Shown piece after piece: positions 36,629 to 46,991 of a stretch of DNA of 64,000 nt. Made by a program: the position numbers and the translations under genes. Location of the stretch: NCBI RefSeq assembly GCF_000217915.1, contig NZ_AFOZ01000046.1, positions 62,001 through 126,000 of the forward strand, written 5' to 3'. Source of the stretch: Shewanella sp. HN-41. GTDB lineage: Bacteria > Pseudomonadota > Gammaproteobacteria > Enterobacterales > Shewanellaceae. Each line of letters opens with the position of its first letter. The stretch's first letter is position 1. A model generated the notes under the pieces. That model saw only the letters and a program-made list of their open reading frames with translations. It was not told where the DNA came from and ran no database searches.

Positions 36629-38566
36629 ATGAAAAGGATTTTTCCCCTGCTCTTCCTGCTGCTCTGCAACTCTGCTTTTGCCGACACAGCCCCCCTATTA
36701 CCCGTCGAAGCCTTTGCCAGCATCCCCGATGTGAGCTCTGTGCAACTCTCCCCTAATGGCAAAAAACTCGCCTCGGTTGTTCGTGTCGAACTCCCCAAAC
36801 TCAAGGGAACGGTTGTAAATATTCTCGATTTAGATACGGGAGAGAAAAACTATGCCATTCATACCGACAACCAAAAATTTGTCATCCTGTCTCTGCGGTG
36901 GGCAAACGACAATATCTTACTGATCAGTGCTAAGTTTCCGGCTAACCGTTACGGCACGCCGACAACCGAAACCCGCCTTGTTAAGTATGATTTGACCACG
37001 AAAAAGACCTCGAGTGTCCTTCCGCGCAGTGTCTTAGATCGTCTCAATTGGATCCCGCAACATCAGGGGCAAATTATCGATCTTATGGCAGATGATCCCG
37101 ATAATATTTTACTGTCATTAGACGGAATGGGCGAAAACGTAGGCGAAGATAGTGTACTGAAAGTCAATTTAGCGCAGGGTAAATCCAGTTACACCCAAAA
37201 TGCTAAAAAGAAGATCATCAGCTGGATTACCGACAGGCAGCACAAGGTCCGCATTTCTATCTATAACGATGAGACAGAGTACCGCATTTATGAACAACCA
37301 GAGCAGAAGAGTGATTCACGCTTGCTCTGGACCTTTAAAGCCTTCTCTGAAGACAGTGTCTGGCCCTTAGGTTTCGATGCTGACCCCAATATTCTCTACG
37401 TTCGCGCCTATCACAATGGTTTCGAGGCCATATTTAAGGTGAATCTGACCGATCCTAAGCTCACAAAAGAATTAGTCTATGCCAATGAAGAGACAGATGT
37501 CGAAGGCGAGTTACTTTATTCAGACCTAAAGCAAAGAGTGATTGGGATCAGCGAGGGGGACGGTGAGGAATACACCTTTTGGGACAAGGAATATGCTGGT
37601 CTGCAGAACGGCCTTAAAGCCGTGTTGCCCAATGCCCATAACTATATTACCCAGTTCAGTGCCAATGAGCGTCGTTACCTAGTGTATTCCACTAGCTCGA
37701 CCGAGCCCGGTACTTATTATTTTGGCGATAGGGACGAAAAAACGCTTTATCCCATCGCTAACCGATACGGCAAGCTCAACAGTGAACTCCTCGCCGATAC
37801 CCAGTATTTAACTTATGAGGCAAGGGATAAGCTCAAAATTAATGCTTACCTCACAGTGCCAAAGGGGCTTGAAGCCAAACAACTGCCGACAATTATTTTC
37901 CCCCACGGTGGGCCCATCAGTTACGACAGCAACGACTTCGATTACTGGGCACAGTTCTTCGCCAATCGTGGTTATGCGGTCTTTCGGATGAACTTCAGGG
38001 GCTCGGCGGGTTACGGCTTTGATTTTATGAAGGCAGGCCTGAAAAGCTGGGGACTCGAGATGCAAAACGACGTCGAAGACGGGACTCGCTACCTAATAGA
38101 TCAAGGGATTAGCGACCCTAAACGTATTTGTATTGTCGGGGCTAGCTATGGGGGTTATGCGGCCTTAATGGGTGCGGCCATGACTCCCGACCTCTACCGC
38201 TGCGCGGTCAGTGTGGCCGGCGTAACAGACGTGGCGTACCTAGTAAAATCCAGTCGCAGATTTACCAATTATGAAGTCGTTAAAGAACAAATTGGCGATG
38301 ATTTTAGCGCTCTCTATGACCGCTCACCGATCAGTAAAGCCGATAAAATTAACATCCCAGTATTGCTGTTACATGGCGATAAGGACAGAGTGGTTAAGGT
38401 TCAACATAGCCGAGAAATGTATGACGAACTCAAATCACTGAAAAAACCAGTGGAGTATATTGAGCTGGAAAATGGCGATCATCATCTGAGCAATAACGAC
38501 AACAGACTCGCGACATTTAAGGCCTTAGATAAGTTCTTAGCCGATAATCTCAACCCTAAATTATAA
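36629..38566 (+). CDS. S9 family (prolyl oligopeptidase-type) peptidase, exported
   Basis: 645-residue serine peptidase with a signal peptide (1-18, cleavage after AFA). An N-terminal beta-propeller-like region (about 25-390) precedes the alpha/beta-hydrolase domain with PHGGP (oxyanion), nucleophile GASYGGYAALMG, Asp in HGDKDRVVKV and His in NGDHHLS. This is the acylaminoacyl/dipeptidyl peptidase type common in marine Gammaproteobacteria, acting in the periplasm on peptides. It is transcribed alone. Confidence 0.92.
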   Translation: MKRIFPLLFLLLCNSAFADTAPLLPVEAFASIPDVSSVQLSPNGKKLASVVRVELPKLKGTVVNILDLDTGEKNYAIHTDNQKFVILSLRWANDNILLISAKFPANRYGTPTTETRLVKYDLTTKKTSSVLPRSVLDRLNWIPQHQGQIIDLMADDPDNILLSLDGMGENVGEDSVLKVNLAQGKSSYTQNAKKKIISWITDRQHKVRISIYNDETEYRIYEQPEQKSDSRLLWTFKAFSEDSVWPLGFDADPNILYVRAYHNGFEAIFKVNLTDPKLTKELVYANEETDVEGELLYSDLKQRVIGISEGDGEEYTFWDKEYAGLQNGLKAVLPNAHNYITQFSANERRYLVYSTSSTEPGTYYFGDRDEKTLYPIANRYGKLNSELLADTQYLTYEARDKLKINAYLTVPKGLEAKQLPTIIFPHGGPISYDSNDFDYWAQFFANRGYAVFRMNFRGSAGYGFDFMKAGLKSWGLEMQNDVEDGTRYLIDQGISDPKRICIVGASYGGYAALMGAAMTPDLYRCAVSVAGVTDVAYLVKSSRRFTNYEVVKEQIGDDFSALYDRSPISKADKINIPVLLLHGDKDRVVKVQHSREMYDELKSLKKPVEYIELENGDHHLSNNDNRLATFKALDKFLADNLNPKL

Positions 38567-38600
38567 CTTAACAACAGCACTTTAAGCGAAAGCCAAATAT

Positions 38601-38630
38601 AAAAAACGCGACTCTAAGGTCGCGTTTTTT
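38601..38630. terminator. Bidirectional terminator between S9 peptidase and nfuA
   Basis: aaaaaacgcgac (38601-38612), short loop, gtcgcgtttttt (38619-38630). Perfect 12-bp arms with T tracts on both strands; flanking genes converge. Confidence 0.9.
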
Positions 38631-38650
38631 ATTCAGCTCAACCAACAAGA

Positions 38651-39229
38651 TTAAGCGTAAGAATGCTCACCGTGTTGGTGATCTGTCACGTCACGCACAC
38701 CCGTCAATTCACCGGGGAACATGTCTAACAGTTGTTTCTCGATACCATCCTTCAGGGTGATATCCACTTGAGAACAACCGTTACAACCACCACCGAACTG
38801 CAGTACGGCGACACCTTCTTTAGTGATCTCCACCAGCATGATATTACCGCCGTGGCTAGCAAGCTGAGGATTGATTTCAGCTTGAATAACATACTCGATA
38901 CGCTCAACTAAGGGCGCATCACCCGCAACTTTACGCATTTTCGCATTAGGCGCTTTAAGCGTGAGTTGTGAGCCGAGTTGATCGGTTACGAAGTCAATGG
39001 TCGCTTCTTCAAGGAAAGGCGCACTCTTCTCATCGACCATAGCGTTAAAGCCATTGAACTCGAGTTCAATATCATCACTTTCAACCGCATCCTGTGGACA
39101 ATAGGACACTCCACACTCGGCTTGAGCGGTGCCAGGGCTTATCACAAACACACGAATATGAGTGCCTTCAGGTTGATCTGCTAACAACTTAACAAAATGG
39201 GCTTGAGCCGCATCGGAAATAGTAATCAT
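38651..39229 (-). CDS. nfuA: Fe/S biogenesis protein NfuA
   Basis: Fe-S cluster carrier of 192 residues. The start is ATG 39229 with GGAGCAGG upstream; the frame stays open 47 more codons but without a start signal. The N-terminal half is the degenerate A-type carrier domain with CGVSYCP; the C-terminal half is the Nfu domain with the cluster-binding CNGCSQVD. In E. coli nfuA also follows the comF-like gntX, with bioH divergent; the same order is seen here. Confidence 0.96.
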   Translation of the reverse strand: MITISDAAQAHFVKLLADQPEGTHIRVFVISPGTAQAECGVSYCPQDAVESDDIELEFNGFNAMVDEKSAPFLEEATIDFVTDQLGSQLTLKAPNAKMRKVAGDAPLVERIEYVIQAEINPQLASHGGNIMLVEITKEGVAVLQFGGGCNGCSQVDITLKDGIEKQLLDMFPGELTGVRDVTDHQHGEHSYA

Positions 39230-39470
39230 GAAAACCTGCTCCGTCAGGGGATACCTGAGTGTTTTAGTAAGAATTAGCCGTATGATACTCCGACTCACCT
39301 TTGCTTTGTAGTCCCTTGGGGAGCAAGTTTGTGGATTTTTGCCATAGCGATCACGATTTAACTGAGTCATTTGGGTGGATTAAAGGATAAAAGCGCAACC
39401 CATTAAAATCGAATAATGCTACTAAGACAGTCACTTGAGCGGGCATTCATGGAGGTTATAAACATACTTT

Positions 39471-40262
39471 TCATTCATTATCGAGATCATCCAACAAGCC
39501 TGGCGCCTCAGCCCTTGCCAAGCACCACACCTGAACATGCACGTAACGGGCCTCAAATAGACGGGCAATTTCGGCAACCGTAGTCCCAGTCGTCACAACA
39601 TCATCCACCAAGGCAATACGCTGGAACTCAAAATCATCGGCGAGGATGAAGGCATCCTGTAAGTTACGTCGCCGCTGTGCCCCCGACAATCCCGCCTGCG
39701 GCCGAGTGTCTTGCTGGCGCGTCAATCCCTCACCCACTAATGGCAGTTGCAAGAGCTGTGATAACTCATGGGCAATTAACCACGCCTGATTAAATCCCCG
39801 TTGTTGTAAGCGTTTTGGATGCAATGGGACTGGCACTATCGCTTGCGGCAGAGTGATTAATCCATGCTGTTCTAATAGCTTAATTCGCGCCACTAAGGCG
39901 CGGCATAGCACAGGTAAAGCGGCAAGTTGACCTTGATATTTAATCGCACCTATCCAAGTGCCCAACCCTTGATGATAACTGCAGGGCGCAACGACTTTAC
40001 GCGGCTGACGCTTCAGGCATTCACCGCAGTAATCCACTTGTAACTGCATTGACTTACCACATCCAAGGCAAATGGGGCCGTGGTACAGGCAGGTTTGCAG
40101 GCAAATAGCACAAATTCCCGATTCGGGCGCTTGCATGGATTGGTGGCACAGCAGACAACGGTTAGGTAAACTGCCCGCCAACCAAGTTGCAACTAAGCGA
40201 TACGCTAGACGCAGGAATCGAGCTCCATCCTGCGACCAAATCCCTTTGTTATCGCGCAGCAT
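39471..40262 (-). CDS. ComF family phosphoribosyltransferase-like protein (GntX)
   Basis: 263-residue protein with an N-terminal zinc-finger region of CxxC pairs (CLLCHQS, CAICL, CLGCG, CGEC, about residues 36-82) and a C-terminal phosphoribosyltransferase domain with the PRPP loop IALVDDVVTTGTT. The family is linked to DNA uptake and nucleotide reuse. It is divergent from bioH and upstream of nfuA, matching the E. coli gntX arrangement. Confidence 0.9.
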   Translation of the reverse strand: MLRDNKGIWSQDGARFLRLAYRLVATWLAGSLPNRCLLCHQSMQAPESGICAICLQTCLYHGPICLGCGKSMQLQVDYCGECLKRQPRKVVAPCSYHQGLGTWIGAIKYQGQLAALPVLCRALVARIKLLEQHGLITLPQAIVPVPLHPKRLQQRGFNQAWLIAHELSQLLQLPLVGEGLTRQQDTRPQAGLSGAQRRRNLQDAFILADDFEFQRIALVDDVVTTGTTVAEIARLFEARYVHVQVWCLARAEAPGLLDDLDNE

Positions 40263-40294
40263 ACATTTATCCTAATTATTTTTAGAGGCATAGA

Positions 40295-41089
40295 GTGAAC
40301 CAAGTGACCCACACACCTCAACCCTATGTGCATATTGACACCAGAGGCCAAGGGCCTGATGTGGTGATGCTCCACGGTTGGGGCGTTAACAGTGCCGTGT
40401 TTACGCCGTTGCAGGAGTCGCTCTCTGAGTATAGGGTGCACTACGTCGATCTGCCGGGCTTTGGACTAAGCCAACCCATTGCAGGCGAATTATCAGATTG
40501 GATCGAGGCTTTAGTGCAGGTACTCCCCGCACAGGGAATCTGGGCGGGTTGGTCATTGGGTGGGTTAGTGGCGACTCAAGCGGCGCTCAGTCACCCCTCA
40601 CATATTAACGGTCTCATTACCATAGCCTCGTCCCCATGCTTTATGGCGAGGGAAGCTGAAGCATGGCCAGGGATCCCATCCGAAGTGCTTAACCAATTTG
40701 GCGAACAACTCGAGCAGAATCTACCTCGCACCATAGAACGTTTCTTAGCCATCCAAGCTATGGGGAGTGAAACCGCCAAAGAGGACATCAAACAACTGCG
40801 GGATCTCGTCCTCGCACGCCCCTTCCCCCATGCCATAGCCTTAACTCAAGGTCTTGAAATACTTGCAGGAATAGACTTAAGAGCGCAAATGCCAAATATA
40901 CAACAACCTTGGCTGAGGATCTGGGGACGGCTTGATGGACTCGTGCCTAAACGGGTACAACCTAAAATGCCAACGGCGACTCAAATAGAAGATGTGATAT
41001 TAGCCAAAGCCTCCCATGCCCCCTTCATTTCCCACCGAGATGAGTTTTTACAGGCATTTTTACCTTGGTTAGCACGGCAGACACGCTAG
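40295..41089 (+). CDS. bioH: Pimeloyl-ACP methyl ester carboxylesterase BioH
   Basis: Removes the methyl ester from pimeloyl-ACP, ending the early stage of biotin synthesis. It has 264 residues from GTG 40295, 6-7 nt after AGAGG; a second GTG at 40304 is possible. Alpha/beta-hydrolase signs are VVMLHGWG, nucleophile Ser in GWSLGGLVA, Asp in GRLDGLV and His in ASHAPFISH. The divergent comF neighbour supports the assignment. Confidence 0.93.
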   Translation: MNQVTHTPQPYVHIDTRGQGPDVVMLHGWGVNSAVFTPLQESLSEYRVHYVDLPGFGLSQPIAGELSDWIEALVQVLPAQGIWAGWSLGGLVATQAALSHPSHINGLITIASSPCFMAREAEAWPGIPSEVLNQFGEQLEQNLPRTIERFLAIQAMGSETAKEDIKQLRDLVLARPFPHAIALTQGLEILAGIDLRAQMPNIQQPWLRIWGRLDGLVPKRVQPKMPTATQIEDVILAKASHAPFISHRDEFLQAFLPWLARQTR

Positions 41090-41150
41090 TGCTTTATCTT
41101 TGAGCAATTAATGGCTAGTATTTAACCATTAGTGCTCCAAGGAGTTTTCC

Positions 41151-41708
41151 ATGTTAGTTGTCAGTAACTACCCCCAAGTCCCGCTAGCGACCACTAATGT
41201 CGCCACGGACACGGCTCGGGTCGACAACCAACTCAAACCTGTGGTCATCCCTCCCCAAGCAGCCACTAAAGGCCACGAAGAGCGCGCCTTCAATCCACAA
41301 AATGAACGCACGGCGGAACAAGCCCAGCAACAGGCACGTTTACTCGAGCAAAACCAACAACAGATCCAAGAAAAACAGCAGCAACAGCAATCCTCACAGC
41401 AGCAAAATCAACAGCAACAAGAGAAAAAAGCTCCCGTTCTAGTTGCAACTGTGCCTACACAGCCAAGAGCCTTGAAGATCGCCCCCCGAGGCCAAGCAGC
41501 ACTGCAGCGAAAGGATATACGATTAAAGGTGGGTCAAAGCGCGATAAACTACGCCAGCACCAATACCAAAGCGAGCAATAGCCCAGCCCGCCAGCCCGTC
41601 CAGAGCGAGTCCCCCCAGTTTTACCAGCAGCTTGGGCAGCGTATCGGTCTATTTTACGAGCAACAGACTCAGCCAGATCAAGAACCCGCCATGTCAGCTT
41701 GGATTTAA
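41151..41708 (+). CDS. Gln-rich protein of unknown function
   Basis: 185-residue protein with no signal peptide or membrane segment. The central part (about residues 55-95) is almost all Gln with Glu, Ser and Asn, likely disordered or coiled. The C-terminus contains YQQLGQRIGLFYEQQ. The start is well supported by AAGGAG 7 nt before ATG 41151. I do not recognise the family. It is followed by a strong terminator. Confidence 0.75.
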   Translation: MLVVSNYPQVPLATTNVATDTARVDNQLKPVVIPPQAATKGHEERAFNPQNERTAEQAQQQARLLEQNQQQIQEKQQQQQSSQQQNQQQQEKKAPVLVATVPTQPRALKIAPRGQAALQRKDIRLKVGQSAINYASTNTKASNSPARQPVQSESPQFYQQLGQRIGLFYEQQTQPDQEPAMSAWI

Positions 41709-41727
41709 CTCTGCTCTCATTTTCCAC

Positions 41728-41755
41728 AACAATGCCGCTATTTAGCGGCATTGTT
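41728..41755. terminator. Bidirectional terminator
   Basis: aacaatgccgcta and tagcggcattgtt form a perfect 13-bp stem around a 2-nt centre, with ATTTTTTCTT on the plus side. It serves the Gln-rich gene and the convergent sulfatase-fold gene. Confidence 0.87.
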
Positions 41756-41767
41756 ATTTTTTCTTAA

Positions 41768-43732
41768 TTAGTTAGCTAGGCGATAAAGCTCTTGCTGGTA
41801 GGCTAAGCTGCCCCATAACGCCCACCCTAGGGCCTTTGCCTCAAGGGCGTGGGCGGCGGGGGCACTAGGGGTTAACTGCTCCGTTTTCTCGTCATATTTG
41901 AAACCCTGTGCCGCTTTTTCGGGTTGCAACACAACGACATCTTTACCTTCCATCAGGGCGAAGTTTTTATCATATTGCATTAACGCGCGCCCCGGCCAAT
42001 CGTCGCTCACCTGGGTAAGATCACGGCCGAGCATAGGGTAAGAATCTGAAATACCGATTAAAGATAACAAAGTGGGCGGTAAATCAATTTGACTCACAAT
42101 GCGGTGATCGCGCTTAGGTTGAATCGCATCCCCGAGGATCAGCCCCGGAATACGAAAGCGCGACACGGGCACTAAATCCGCCCCGCCCACTCGGCTGTCA
42201 TGGTCGGCAACCACAATAAAAATGGTGTCCTTCCAGTAGTCGGCATTTTTAGCGAGCTTGAAAAACTCCCCAATCGCATAATCGGCGTACTTTGCCGCAT
42301 TATTACGGGTTTGTTTAGGTTGTTCGTAAAGCTCGATACGCTCGTCGGGGAATTCGAACGGATCGTGGTTACTCGAACTAAACACTAAACTAAAGAATGG
42401 CTTACCCTCACCGTGTAGACGTTCAAACTCGCTATTCGCCTTGCGCATTAAGTCTTCGTCAGAGGCGCCCCATGAACCCACAAAGGCGGGAGACTGATAG
42501 TCTTTTTGATCTATGATGTCGCTAAAACCGTTGCCGAGGAAGAAGCTGCGCATATTGTCAAAATGGCTTTCACCACCATAGATAAACTGGGTTGTATAAC
42601 CATGACTTTTAAGAAGTTCTGCTATGGTAAAAAAACCTGTTTGACTCTTACCTAGCTTCACGACGGCGCGGGCGGGGGTTGGAGTAAAACCCGTTGTCAT
42701 CGCCTCGATGCCGCGAACGGAGCGAGTGCCCGTTGCGTACAAATTATCGAAATACCAGCCTTCCTGCGATAATGCATCGATATTCGGTGTCAGGGGTAAC
42801 CCACCTAGGCTTCCCACAAAACGGGCGCCCAAACTCTCTTGCAGTAGGATCACTAAGTTTTTTGGCTTACCGGTGAAACTCGCTTGGTTAAAACTCAATG
42901 AGGGTATATCCATTGAGGTAAAGGCACTTTCGGGACGACCACTTTCCCGCCGGATAGTGGCAATAATCTCGGCATTATCGAGTTTGCCATACACTTTCGA
43001 TGCATCGGCCTCACTGCCCATCTGTTTGATGGCAAACACTAATGAATAGGCCGAGTTAATCACTAAAGAGTTCACTAGTGGATCGTCGGCAAAGGCCACC
43101 ATAGCGGGGTTAATCGGCCTATGGCCTAAGGTTGAACGGGCCCCCAATAGTGTCATGGCGATAACAAGTACCGCCAGCACAGGGCGCCAATACCAGCGCG
43201 GGAAACGGATATTCTTCGTGAGCTTACCGCTTAAAACCCAGCCACCCCAGAGTGTTCCTATCGTTAATAGCACGGAGAAGATCAGTTCGAGTTTGCGCCC
43301 CGCCCATAACATGGAAATCACTTCTTTAGGGTAAATCAAGTATTCCACATACAAACGGTTAGGGCGGATACCGTATTCTTCAATGAAGGCTGGTGTCGAT
43401 ACCTCTAGGAAGAGAATGATCCACAGGCCAAGAGTCAACCACAGCCTTAGTATCGACTGCCAAACTCGACCGATTACATGATCACCCGAAAACAACGCCG
43501 TCCCAAGGGCTGCAATACCCCACAGCCAGCACAGGGTCGCTAGATCGACGCGTAACCCTTGGATTAACAGGTGTGACCATCCGTCTACCGCACTCACTCG
43601 TTCGGCTTGCCATAGGCCTAAACCGATACGACTAACGCTCGCAATTAACAGGACTAATAGACAAAAAATGAAAATGGCGCGAAAAGGCCCATGGGCGCGC
43701 TGGCGTCCGCGAGCAGAGAAACCTGACAGCAT
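41768..43732 (-). CDS. LTA synthase-like sulfatase-fold membrane protein
   Basis: 654-residue protein with about five N-terminal membrane helices (residues 15-215) and a periplasmic alkaline-phosphatase/sulfatase domain. Active-site signs are NLVILLQESLG, the nucleophile Thr in YATGTRSVRG, and the metal-binding VVADHDSRVGG. This is the family of lipoteichoic acid synthases and phosphoglycerol transferases such as MdoB. In a Gram-negative it probably moves phosphoglycerol or phosphoethanolamine from phospholipid onto a periplasmic glycan; the acceptor is not known. Confidence 0.88.
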   Translation of the reverse strand: MLSGFSARGRQRAHGPFRAIFIFCLLVLLIASVSRIGLGLWQAERVSAVDGWSHLLIQGLRVDLATLCWLWGIAALGTALFSGDHVIGRVWQSILRLWLTLGLWIILFLEVSTPAFIEEYGIRPNRLYVEYLIYPKEVISMLWAGRKLELIFSVLLTIGTLWGGWVLSGKLTKNIRFPRWYWRPVLAVLVIAMTLLGARSTLGHRPINPAMVAFADDPLVNSLVINSAYSLVFAIKQMGSEADASKVYGKLDNAEIIATIRRESGRPESAFTSMDIPSLSFNQASFTGKPKNLVILLQESLGARFVGSLGGLPLTPNIDALSQEGWYFDNLYATGTRSVRGIEAMTTGFTPTPARAVVKLGKSQTGFFTIAELLKSHGYTTQFIYGGESHFDNMRSFFLGNGFSDIIDQKDYQSPAFVGSWGASDEDLMRKANSEFERLHGEGKPFFSLVFSSSNHDPFEFPDERIELYEQPKQTRNNAAKYADYAIGEFFKLAKNADYWKDTIFIVVADHDSRVGGADLVPVSRFRIPGLILGDAIQPKRDHRIVSQIDLPPTLLSLIGISDSYPMLGRDLTQVSDDWPGRALMQYDKNFALMEGKDVVVLQPEKAAQGFKYDEKTEQLTPSAPAAHALEAKALGWALWGSLAYQQELYRLAN

Positions 43733-43901
43733 GTATTACCCCAAAACAATCAATTTCCACTCAGCTTTGGAGTGTCTATTTGAAAAAAAACTAGGAAGAA
43801 GTTGCCCTATGACAACCTATTTGGCTTAAGGTTGCATTAAATTGCCGCCTTTATAGTCTCGATGGCAGCAAAAATGCAACAATTTTATGACTGGCGGGTA
43901 A

Positions 43902-43936
43902 AAAAACATCGACTCGGACACAGGTCTGTCCGAGTC
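43902..43936 (-). terminator. Terminator of tex
   Basis: Arms gactcggaca (43911-43920) and tgtccgagtc (43927-43936), followed on the minus strand by GATG and seven T. It lies 12 nt after the tex stop. Confidence 0.87.
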
Positions 43937-43948
43937 TGACATCATGGC

Positions 43949-46324
43949 TTACTTTTTCAGTTTAGCGAAGGCATCGGCAAAGGCGTTACCCATGGCCGCA
44001 TTAGCTGGCGCTTTGGGCGCAGGCTTTTGGGCAGGACGCGCCGCAGGTTTTGCCGATTGTTGGGCTTTACCATTATGCGTCTTTGCAGGGTTGTGGGGTC
44101 TTGGCTGCGATTTACTCTGATCTATCGCTTCATCCAAGCGCATACTCAGGCCGATACGGCGGCGCTCGACATCCACCTCCATCACTTTCACTTTTACTAC
44201 ATCACCCGCTTTCACCACAGTGTGGGGATCGCTGATAAATTTGTCGGTCAGTGAAGAGATATGCACCAATCCATCTTGATGTACGCCGATGTCGACAAAG
44301 GCGCCAAAGTTAGTCACGTTGGTCACCACACCTTCGAGGATCATTTCGGGTTTTAAATCCTTAAGCTCCTCAACCCCGTCCTTAAACTTAGCGGTTTTAA
44401 ACTCACCACGGGGATCGCGCCCAGGCTTATCCAGCTCGGCTAAAATATCCGTCACGGTCGGCAAACCAAACTCGGGGGTAGTAAACTCCTTGGCGTTAAT
44501 GTTTCGCAGCAGATCCGAGTTGCCAATCAGGCTGGTTAAGTCCACCTGTTTAGCCTTAGCGATGGTTTCGACTAGCGAATAGGCCTCGGGGTGCACAGAA
44601 GAAGCATCGAGCGGATTGCTACCTTCACGGATACGCAAAAATCCCGCCGCTTGCTCATAGGCCTTAGGCCCTAAACGTGGCACTTTAAGCAGCTCTTTAC
44701 GGTTGGTAAATTGGCCATTGGCATCGCGGTAATCGACGACATTTTTCGCTAATGTCTTGTTTAAACCCGCCACTTGCGCCAATAACGGCACAGAGGCCAT
44801 ATTGAGATCCACACCCACACCGTTTACGCAGTCTTCCACCACGGCTTCGAGTGAGCTGGATAACTGGCTCTGGCTGACATCGTGCTGATACTGCCCTACG
44901 CCGATAGATTTAGGCTCGATTTTCACTAACTCGGCGAGCGGATCCTGCAAACGACGGGCGATAGACACGGCGCCGCGAATAGAAACGTCCAGATCCGGAA
45001 ACTCCAGCGCCGCAAGCTCTGATGCCGAATACACAGAAGCGCCCGCTTCACTGACCATGACTTTAGTCAACTGTGGCTGCGACTCTTTAACGCTAGCAAT
45101 GAGTTCGGCGGCCAGCTTGTCAGTTTCCCGCGAAGCCGTACCGTTGCCAATCGCAATCAACTCCACCTTATGCATCTGTACTAGGTTGGCGAGGGTACGA
45201 ATGGACTTGTCCCATAAATTTTGTGGCGCATGGGGGAAGATAGTCGTGTGAGCCACTAATTTGCCGGTATTATCGACCACGGCAACTTTAACTCCGGTAC
45301 GTAAACCGGGGTCGAGTCCCATAGTCGCTTTGGCACCCGCGGGCGGCGCCATCAGTAAATCACCTAAATTACGGGCAAACACTTTAATCGCTTCGGCTTC
45401 GGCACGCTCACGCATTTGCGAAATAAACTCGGTTTCCATTTGCAGGGCGATCTTAATGCGCCATGTGGCCGTGACAACGGTTTTAAGCCACTGGTCGACG
45501 CTGCTGTCACCCAGTTTTAGCTTTAAATGCTCACTAATAATGACTTCGCAGTAACTGCCCTGACCCACTTCTAAGCCGGGATCGGCATTCATAGATAAAG
45601 ATAAGAAACCCTCATTTCGCCCCCGTAACATGGCCAAGGCGCGGTGTGAAGGCACCTTTGCCAAGGGCTCAGTGTGCTCAAAATAATCACGGAATTTTGC
45701 GCCTTCTTTCTCTTTGCCAGCAATTAAACGGCTTTCTAACACACTGTTTTGGCTTAGATGGTCACGTATTTTGCGCAATAGCTCGGCATCTTCTGCGTAG
45801 CGTTCCATCAAAATATAACGGGCGCCTTCGAGCACGGCTTTGATATCGCCAAAGCCCGCTTCCACATTCAAATAACCCGTCGCCATAGCCTCAATATCGG
45901 CGTTGCGATCCCCAAGCAGCGCATCGGCTAATGGTTCAAGCCCCGCTTCTATGGCAATTTGGCCCTTAGTGCGGCGCTTAGGCTTGAAGGGTAAATAGAG
46001 ATCTTCGAGGCGCGTTTTACTGTCGGCGTTATCGATATCTTGTTGTAACTGTGCGGTTAATTTTCCCTGCGCCTGAATGCTAGACAAAATCACTTGGCGA
46101 CGATCATTGAGCTCCCGTAGGTAACCTAAACGCGTGTACAAGGTACGCAGCTGCGTATCGTCTAAACCACCGGTGGCTTCTTTACGGTAACGGGCAATGA
46201 AGGGCACTGTTGCACCATCGTCGAGTAGGCCGATGGTTGCGCTCACTTGTTGCTCACGAACATTCAGTTCTTGAGCGATAATGTGAGCGATGTTATGGAC
46301 AGAGTTATGGGCATTAGTTTGCAT
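43949..46324 (-). CDS. tex: Tex family RNA-binding transcription accessory protein
   Basis: 791-residue nucleic-acid-binding protein (YhgF in E. coli). Domains in order: N-terminal Tex/helix-turn-helix part (GATVPFIARYRKEATGGLDD), RNase H-like fold (GLDPGLRTGVKVAVVD), helix-hairpin-helix (LLKVPRLGPKAYEQAAGFLRI) and an S1 domain (about 650-725, EGVVTNVTNFGAFVDIGVHQDGLVH). The C-terminal tail is rich in Lys, Pro and Ala. It is downstream of greB on the same strand; greB, tex and ompR are neighbours in E. coli as well. Confidence 0.96.
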   Translation of the reverse strand: MQTNAHNSVHNIAHIIAQELNVREQQVSATIGLLDDGATVPFIARYRKEATGGLDDTQLRTLYTRLGYLRELNDRRQVILSSIQAQGKLTAQLQQDIDNADSKTRLEDLYLPFKPKRRTKGQIAIEAGLEPLADALLGDRNADIEAMATGYLNVEAGFGDIKAVLEGARYILMERYAEDAELLRKIRDHLSQNSVLESRLIAGKEKEGAKFRDYFEHTEPLAKVPSHRALAMLRGRNEGFLSLSMNADPGLEVGQGSYCEVIISEHLKLKLGDSSVDQWLKTVVTATWRIKIALQMETEFISQMRERAEAEAIKVFARNLGDLLMAPPAGAKATMGLDPGLRTGVKVAVVDNTGKLVAHTTIFPHAPQNLWDKSIRTLANLVQMHKVELIAIGNGTASRETDKLAAELIASVKESQPQLTKVMVSEAGASVYSASELAALEFPDLDVSIRGAVSIARRLQDPLAELVKIEPKSIGVGQYQHDVSQSQLSSSLEAVVEDCVNGVGVDLNMASVPLLAQVAGLNKTLAKNVVDYRDANGQFTNRKELLKVPRLGPKAYEQAAGFLRIREGSNPLDASSVHPEAYSLVETIAKAKQVDLTSLIGNSDLLRNINAKEFTTPEFGLPTVTDILAELDKPGRDPRGEFKTAKFKDGVEELKDLKPEMILEGVVTNVTNFGAFVDIGVHQDGLVHISSLTDKFISDPHTVVKAGDVVKVKVMEVDVERRRIGLSMRLDEAIDQSKSQPRPHNPAKTHNGKAQQSAKPAARPAQKPAPKAPANAAMGNAFADAFAKLKK

Positions 46325-46487
46325 AGATAAAGTGTCGCGCCTAACGGGTTATATGGGTCATTATTGCGCTCAAGATACCACAGGCGCAGGATCAATTTCA
46401 TGCTAAAGCCAGCGTCAAATCACAGAGTTTGATCTTCTGGGCGATGCTTTTCGAACACTTGGGCTGATTACTCCGGCAATCGCAGGC

Positions 46488-46991
46488 TTAATCCGCTTCG
46501 CCGACGAGGGGTGTTTCGAATGGCGTGTAACGGATCTCGTTGATATACCATTCTTTTGGGCCAGAAGGGGTTTGCACCACAACCTCATCATCCACTTGCT
46601 TACCGATTAATGCACGCGCCATGGGGGAATCGATAGTGATATAGCCAAGTTTAGTATCGAGTTCATCTTTACCAACGATACGGTAACGCACTCGCTCTGC
46701 GGCATCATTCTCGAGTTCAAACCAAGCACCGAAGTAAATCTTACCCTCCTGCTGGGGTGAGTAATCGACTATTTTCAGCTCTTCGAGGCGCTTAACCAGA
46801 TAACGAACACGACTATCTATCTGACGCAAAAGCCTTTTATTGTAAGTGTAATCCGCGTTCTCGCTTCGGTCTCCCTGCGCGGCCGCTTCCTGCACTTTGA
46901 GGGTGATCTGCGGCCGATATTCCTTCCACAGGTACTTTAATTCTTTATCTAAGGTCAACCAGCCTTGGCGGGTGATCAAATGCGCTTTCAT
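46488..46991 (-). CDS. greB: Transcription elongation factor GreB
   Basis: Rescues backtracked RNA polymerase by stimulating transcript cleavage. It has 167 residues from ATG 46991. The N-terminal coiled coil carries the catalytic acidic tip GDRSENADYTYNK, and the GreB-type KIVDYSPQQEGKIYFGAW and ITIDSPMARALIG segments follow. It is divergent from ompR. Confidence 0.96.
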   Translation of the reverse strand: MKAHLITRQGWLTLDKELKYLWKEYRPQITLKVQEAAAQGDRSENADYTYNKRLLRQIDSRVRYLVKRLEELKIVDYSPQQEGKIYFGAWFELENDAAERVRYRIVGKDELDTKLGYITIDSPMARALIGKQVDDEVVVQTPSGPKEWYINEIRYTPFETPLVGEAD